Below, piece by piece: positions 58,621 through 64,000 of a stretch of 64,000 nt of DNA. The position numbers were made by a program, and so were the translations under genes. The first letter of the stretch is position 1; the number at the start of each line of letters is the position of its first letter. The DNA comes from Tachypleus tridentatus (Eukaryota; Arthropoda; Merostomata; Xiphosura; Limulidae): positions 15,507,798 to 15,571,797 of the forward strand of contig NC_134837.1 in NCBI RefSeq assembly GCF_004210375.1. Direction: 5' to 3'. Below the pieces are notes generated by a model that was not told the origin of the DNA, ran no database searches, and worked only from the letters and a program-made list of their open reading frames with translations.

Positions 58621-58973
58621 TGTCCGACTGCTGTTTATATTTTCTAGATTATTTTAAAACCCCAGTGTAGACAATTCACCTCTTTTATCAAAGAATATTT
58701 ACAACGATTTCTAATATTGCAATACATTTTTAACAGCTTAAAGATACTCGATTTTCTTCAGTGTATCATCGGTGTATAGAAAACGATAAAGAAAACGTAT
58801 GACAACAACATCTGTTTCTATTTTATTATTCGGCTCACACTGTGATCAAACGTCAGAGAAACATCGTTTGGTTTTACTACTTTCTCACTTCTAGCTTGTC
58901 TGGCAGGTAAAACTCTGTCTTTTGTTTTCAGATGACAGTAAATACATATTGTAATTTATTATTCTGTAATAAA

Positions 58974-59158
58974 GGGTCAGCATATTCTAGTGGTATGGCG
59001 ACTGGATTCGCAATTTGCGGGTCATGGGCTGAAATTTTATGATCAGTTTCTCTCTTTGGAAAAATAGTAGCTCAAGGACGGACAATAGGTGATATCCATT
59101 AAGGACGGCTAACCCAGAAAGACCTCGAGTATTGGTGCGCAAAATTCAAAACAAATCA
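58974..59158 (+). mobile_element. SINE family A, old diverged copy
   Basis: Worn head gggtcagcatattctagtgg, then a shortened body and aaggacggctaacccag, tail gtgcgcaaaattcaaaac. Confidence 0.75.
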
Positions 59159-59234
59159 ATCTCTAATAAGCTCGTTACTCTAAACATTTTATCTTTAATT
59201 ACACTGGTTAGGTGGTCATTACTTTCTAGATTTG

Positions 59235-59830
59235 GATTGTATGACATAACATGATGAGGAATGTATGTCATAACATGATGACGAACGTATGACATAACAT
59301 AATGAGGAACGTAAGACATAACATGATAAGGAATGTATGACATAACATGATGAGAAACGTATAATATAACATGATGAGGAACGTATGACATAACATAATG
59401 AGGAACGTAAGACATAACATGATAAGGAATGTATGACATAACATGATGAGAAACGTATAATATAACATGATGAGGAACGTATGACATAACATGATGAGGA
59501 ACGTATGACATAACATGATGAGGAATGTATGTATTGACATAACATGATGAGGAACGTATGACATAACATAATGAGGAAAGTATGACATAACATGATGAGG
59601 AACGTATGACATAACATGATGAGGAAAGTATGACATAACATAATGAGGAAAGTATGACATAACATGATGAGGAACGTATGACATAACATGATGAGGAACG
59701 TATGACATAACACTATGAGGAACGTATGACATAACATAATGAGGAAAGTATGACATAACATAATGAGGAACGTATGACATAACATGATGAGGAATGTATG
59801 ACATAACATGATGAGGAATGTATAATATAA
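59235..59830. repeat. 24-bp minisatellite, about 25 copies
   Basis: Unit gaacgtatgacataacatga plus tgag. As 24 is a multiple of 3 and the minus-strand unit has no stop, three minus frames stay open (121, 178 and 196 codons; VPHHVMSY and equivalents). A 4-bp insertion at about 59530 shifts the phase. A 96-bp block (4 units) is duplicated: gtaagac at 59311 and 59407. Confidence 0.97.
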
Positions 59831-59939
59831 CGTGATGTTTTATGAATGAACGGAAGTTTTTGTTTTAACTACACTGGTGTGTAGGTTAGTAAGTACACAA
59901 GGAAGTTGTGATATTTTCTGTTTTAATTATGTTAACAAG

Positions 59940-60530
59940 GATATTACTTTATATAACAAAATAATTGTGTTATTTAACATACCCATCTATTTTCTATTAA
60001 GATAGATACTTCCTTATGAATACTTGCCATGATATTTTTGCTATGTCCTACTGCTGGGACAACGGTAAGTCTACGGATTTACAACGTTAAAATCAGGGGT
60101 TCGATTTTCCTCGGTGGACACGGCAAACAACCTAATGTAGTTTTGCTATAAGAAAAATAAATCATAAACACTTTTGCCATATGTATTTTCTATTAATCCA
60201 AATAACTTTATAATATTTGTTATTTTACATTTTTCTAAATATTCCTTACTGAATATTTGGCTTCTAATGTTTATTACGTCTTTGCACGTTTTATCAAACT
60301 AGATATTTCTTGGTGCATATTCGTTATGTTATATTTTCTATATTGTGTAGTTTCTCTTTAACTAGACATTTCCTGGTGGATATTCGTTATGTTATATTTT
60401 ATATATTGTGTAGTTTCTGTTTAACTAGACATTTCTTGATGGATATTTATAATCTGATATTCCCAGTATGCTGTACTTTCCATTAAACTACGCACCTTTT
60501 GTTGTGTATTTGTCATATTATATTTCCTAT
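59940..60530. repeat. Degenerate 62-bp repeat, interrupted by a SINE
   Basis: Clear units at about 60291-60480 (aactagacatttcttggtg, then gatattcgttatgttatatt). Weak units extend on both sides, from about 59985. Confidence 0.65.
60048..60165 (+). mobile_element. SINE family B (B2)
   Basis: ctactgctgggacaacggta, tttacaacgttaaaatcagg, ggttcgattttcctcgg, tttgctataagaaaaataaa. Flanks tttttgctat and cttttgccat may be its duplication. Confidence 0.9.
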
Positions 60531-60938
60531 GTCATAATCTTCACATTTGTTTATAAATCCAAATATTTTAAATTAAAACGAGAACTTCTAAAGATATGAA
60601 ACTCGTGTTAGTTTATAAGATATAAAAGTTAAGAAAATAAAAAGTCTTTGTTAACTATTTATAATTGTAATATATTCGCACGTTCCTAGTTTCTAAATTT
60701 GGTGAAGCTATTTTTAGTATTACAATTTTAAATACCACAATTCCCTGTACAATACTTACAATTGTAGCTTGCAAGTTTTACAAGATGAATGTCCTTCATA
60801 TATTACCTTTTCTTGTCAATATAAATGTTTACAAACACGGTTTATTTTAAATTAATTAGAATTTACTAACAATATACGTTTGGAAAATGACTATCCTATT
60901 TCAAGTATTCACAAAAACGACATTTTAAACCCATGCGA
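60530..60938. other. AT-rich stretch, nothing recognised
   Basis: Nothing recognised. Confidence 0.5.
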
Positions 60939-60985
60939 ACCCGGCATGGGTAGTAGGTGATTAGGGTCACTCGACTCGTAGAAGT
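60939..60985 (+). mobile_element. SINE family A head only
   Basis: gaacccggcatgggtagtag, then ctcgactcgtaga. The sequence leaves the family after the anticodon-like loop. Confidence 0.8.
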
Positions 60986-61425
60986 CTGGAAAAAAATATA
61001 GAAAGAAAACCTTGCTTGCCACGACAGAAAGTGTTATCGTTTCGTATAAGTTACTTGTAGATTACCATAACGGCCGAGATATCGGCTTGACAAACGGACG
61101 ACTTAAGGTCTTTATATAGTAATTCACTAATATTTAAAAACTTCGATCAGTTTGTGTGCCAAAAAATGTTAAGGTTCCATGAATGAATACAGAAATATGC
61201 ACTTAATGACAGATAAATCCATGAATAAAAGTGGAAAGTCATTACAGAGCTTCATGAATGAAACATCATTATTGAAACATACATATATTTATTTACATAC
61301 ATAAGACATATACATGTATAACCTCCTAAAATAAAACTAATTTATAGTGAAATACAAATTTTTGTCACTGTCTCTGTAATTTCAGAATTTATCACGTTAA
61401 GGTGTCAGTTAAAATCGTTCTGTTT
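60986..61425. other. Stretch with nothing recognised
   Basis: Nothing recognised. Confidence 0.5.
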
Positions 61426-61427
61426 AT

Positions 61428-61592
61428 AATTTAAGTTTATATGTGATGTTTCATTTTGTTGAATGGTATTGTTTTTCTGTTTATAATTTAAGTTTCTGTG
61501 TGATGTTTCATTTTGTTGAATGGTATTGTTTTTCTGTTTATAATTTAAGTTTATATGTGATGTTTCATTTTGTTGAATGGTATTGTTTTTGT
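61428..61592. repeat. 57-bp tandem repeat, 3 copies
   Basis: gatgtttcattttgttgaat, ggtattgtttttctgtttat, aatttaagtttatatgt. Copies begin at 61445, 61502 and 61559. Confidence 0.95.
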
Positions 61593-61715
61593 TTTATATT
61601 ATATTGGTTATCGATCCGATCTTCAGAATACACCTATTTTACATACATTTTCAATTACTGCCATTTATAAAATTAAAATAAGTGAAAAAACGATAGTGGG
61701 AACATAAAAAACTTG

Positions 61716-61835
61716 TCCCTCGCTGGTATAGCGGTAAGTCTATGGATTTACAGCGCTAAAATAAGGGGTTCGATTCCCCTCGGTGGACTCAGCAGATAGC
61801 CCAATGTGGCTTTGTTATAAGAAAACGCACGTAAG
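61716..61835 (+). mobile_element. SINE family B (B2)
   Basis: tccctcgctggtatagcggt, tttacagcgctaaaataagg, ggttcgattcccctcgg, cagcagatagcccaatgtgg, ctttgttataagaaaac. One of the best preserved B2 copies here. Confidence 0.95.
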
Positions 61836-61956
61836 TATAAATCCCCGATCTGAATACATCTTTGAAATCTGGATGTATGAAAAGAGCAATTACATACTCT
61901 TCCAAAACCAACGAACTTTCGGACGCACACACTATCTATGTGACAAAAAACAAGGG

Positions 61957-62178
61957 ACCCGGTATGGTCCGAATCCCTGTCCAACTAAACATGCTCGCCC
62001 TTTCAGCGCTTTAATTTGACGGTCAATCCAACCATTCGTTGATAAAACGAGTAGCCCAAGAGTTGACAGCGGGTGATGATAACTAGCTGCCCGTTTTTTA
62101 ACCTTTCACAGCTGAAGTATGGACAGATGACAAAGATAGTCCTCGTGTAACTTTGCTCAAAATTTGAACCAAACCACA
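61957..62178 (+). mobile_element. SINE family A with deleted tRNA core
   Basis: acccggtatggtccgaatcc joins the first bases of the head directly to the B box; the A box and loop are gone. The body and a diverged tail follow. Confidence 0.9.
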
Positions 62179-64000
62179 AAACAGTGTAAAATGAATCTCA
62201 GTGAAAATGCTGTTTGTCATATATTCAAAATCGTTTTAATATAACCAATGGAAACCACTCTATACGATTCTGAAGCTCTGACAACCAAAGTAAGTACGAG
62301 TAGCTTTCATAAATTCTGTTTTACTATATTTCAAAACGTCTAAGTATTGATAACTTACAAGTTTCATTGTACAGTGTTTGTCTTTTAAAATGTGCATTAT
62401 ATAAGTGAATTTGGGTTTTGAAGCTGATTTCCAAAAAAAAATACTACAATAATAAAGCTTCAAATCTTTATTTAGTGTCTAAACACTCAGTACATAAAAA
62501 TTTGACCCAAGAGTTTCATGTAAAATGAAAAGTATGATCCACAAACCTGTTAGTTTCATGAAATTAACAAAACACATCATGAATCATTAACATTAGAAAA
62601 CCTACACAGAATTTGTAGTTCATGAAAAATAACATTTATAAAGTTTGAAAATGTTATCTTCAGAAGATATTTTGGGTGATGAGGACACGAAGCTTGACGT
62701 CGTTCTTATATTACTGTTGATTTTTCTAGTTTGATAGCGGTATTAATAGCAAATACTGTTTATTTTTAATCATACATGGATAACAAGTGATCTATTGAAG
62801 CAGATGAAACTAACGTAACAGGCTTTGTTATAACACGTAGTAGGATTCGTAAGAATAGCCAATAATGAGTATTGTAAGTAGCATGTGCAACAAACTACGT
62901 GTAGCACGTGCTGTAGATAACACGTTTTAAACATTTAACTTAACCAGCCAATGAGGAAAGCTGTACATGTCACGTGTAACACGAATCACAATAACCTGCA
63001 ATAAGCATAGCTTAGGTAGCAGCTATAGAGTGCTCTACAATAATAACCCATAACACATAAGTATTTCAATACACCAGGTTTTTATTTCTTTCGTTATTCG
63101 AAAAACTATTGAGGAAGAAACGTGTGATACCATTGAAAAATACTTAGCTGATACGTTAACTCTGTTGTTGGTTTTTTTCACTGCTTCGTGTTATTTGAAG
63201 ATGATAGCAACTGTATTATGGCACGTGATTAGCCAATGAGATGTTTCGTAATGGCCCCACTGTGTTTGTTTCTATGAAGATGCTTACAGTTCAATGTAAG
63301 GTGCTTGACATATGTGATGGTTTGTTTGAATTAGAGACACAAGGTGAGTAATTCACAAAAAGCAGAAACTATCTTATTATTATTCAGCTATCTAATCAGA
63401 TCGTTAAGCATTAGAATAAATAAATAAATATTTCTAAGTTCAAAGTTTCCACCATGTTTAATACCACATAAGTGTAATACGTAAGAATACGTTTTCTAAT
63501 AGGTTCATGCTTTTGACTCAATTTCATTGACTGATTAACAGTTTAGGTCATTTTTAAAGTGTGTCTGTTATCAGCTGTTAACTCATTCACTCAATATGTT
63601 ATTCATTGAAAAAATCAAATCTGTTAAATAATTAATGTTGTGAAATATCAGCTGTGAACTGATAATTCACTTCTGAATGGGAAGAGAGTTGATATGCAAT
63701 AGAAGTACAGTCACAATAATATGGATCCATCTAGAAAATGATTCATAATTTCATAAAGAACAACTTGATAGTATTGACAGCTACAACTTGGATGTTGTTT
63801 GAAAGTTCATTTTTTCAATAGCGAGGCTGTAAAGGAAAATTAAACACGACAAAAATCCCATTTCTCTTAGATAAAAGGTTTATAAAGAGTCTTAAACCGC
63901 AGTTTTTCTGGACAGAGCAACCAGAAGTCACAAGAAGAAAGTAGGACAAACGTCTTCTTTCAGTGAAGGTTTTATACACCAATAACAGGACAGAATCCAC
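62179..64000. other. Stretch with nothing recognised
   Basis: No SINE, satellite or recognisable coding motif in these 1.8 kb. This is the longest quiet stretch in the window. Short frames (62260-62463, 63815-64000) carry no motif. Confidence 0.5.

Noticed and set aside
59146-59809. Three overlapping minus-strand frames of 121-196 codons
   Set aside because: Product of the 24-bp repeat in three phases.
61716-61790. Genuine tRNA gene in the family B head
   Set aside because: Acceptor stem does not close and a SINE tail follows.

Overview
This is AT-rich, gene-poor DNA from a large, repeat-loaded eukaryotic genome. I found no intact host protein-coding gene, no rRNA and no functional tRNA gene. 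It looks like intergenic or long intronic DNA. It has many tRNA-derived SINEs, CR1/L2-like and RTE-like LINE relics, Ty3/gypsy, Tc1 and mariner relics, and very long tandem arrays. From memory, the dominant SINE head (GCCCGGCATGGCC...) resembles repeats of chelicerates, particularly horseshoe crabs. That assignment is an inference and was not tested by search.

Layout. 0-10 kb: a 33-bp satellite with an inverted block (1-530), a foldback (1201-1409), a nested SINE pair (3198-3763), a 23-bp array (5022-5284), a hammerhead-like palindrome (5621-5742) and a 34-bp array (7770-9330). 10-22 kb: SINEs, a CR1/L2-like LINE 3' end (13210-13672, minus), an RTE-like LINE relic (14205-14935, plus), a decayed gypsy pol (15800-18400, minus) carrying a SINE in its integrase, a second gypsy integrase relic (19060-19500, plus) and a short Tc1 copy with TIRs and TA duplications (20893-21888). 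22-29 kb: a SINE with an unusual tail, then one decayed CR1/L2-like LINE (24265-28250) split by five SINEs and one TTAA-flanked MITE. Its 3' end has grown a 46-bp minisatellite. 29-47 kb: SINEs, a 57-bp array (32435-33455), another gypsy integrase relic, a possible RNase H relic, a broken mariner (43010-44137) and minor arrays. 47-64 kb: a 9-bp array open in all frames (48044-49182), a 147-bp palindrome (53358-53498 core), a 47-bp satellite of about 56 units (53788-56420), a 24-bp array (59235-59830), SINEs, and SINE recombinants.

The elements relate to one another as layers. LINE and gypsy relics are the oldest, SINEs inserted into them with target-site duplications, and a MITE later landed inside one SINE duplication. 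Two SINE families (A, tRNA-Thr-like head; B, a different tRNA-like head) share a 3' tail, suggesting one LINE partner mobilised both. Several SINEs carry fused or alternative tails. No previously undescribed enzymatic or defence system is visible. The most informative content is this SINE tail exchange, the readable insertion history of the LINE, and the hammerhead-like palindromes.
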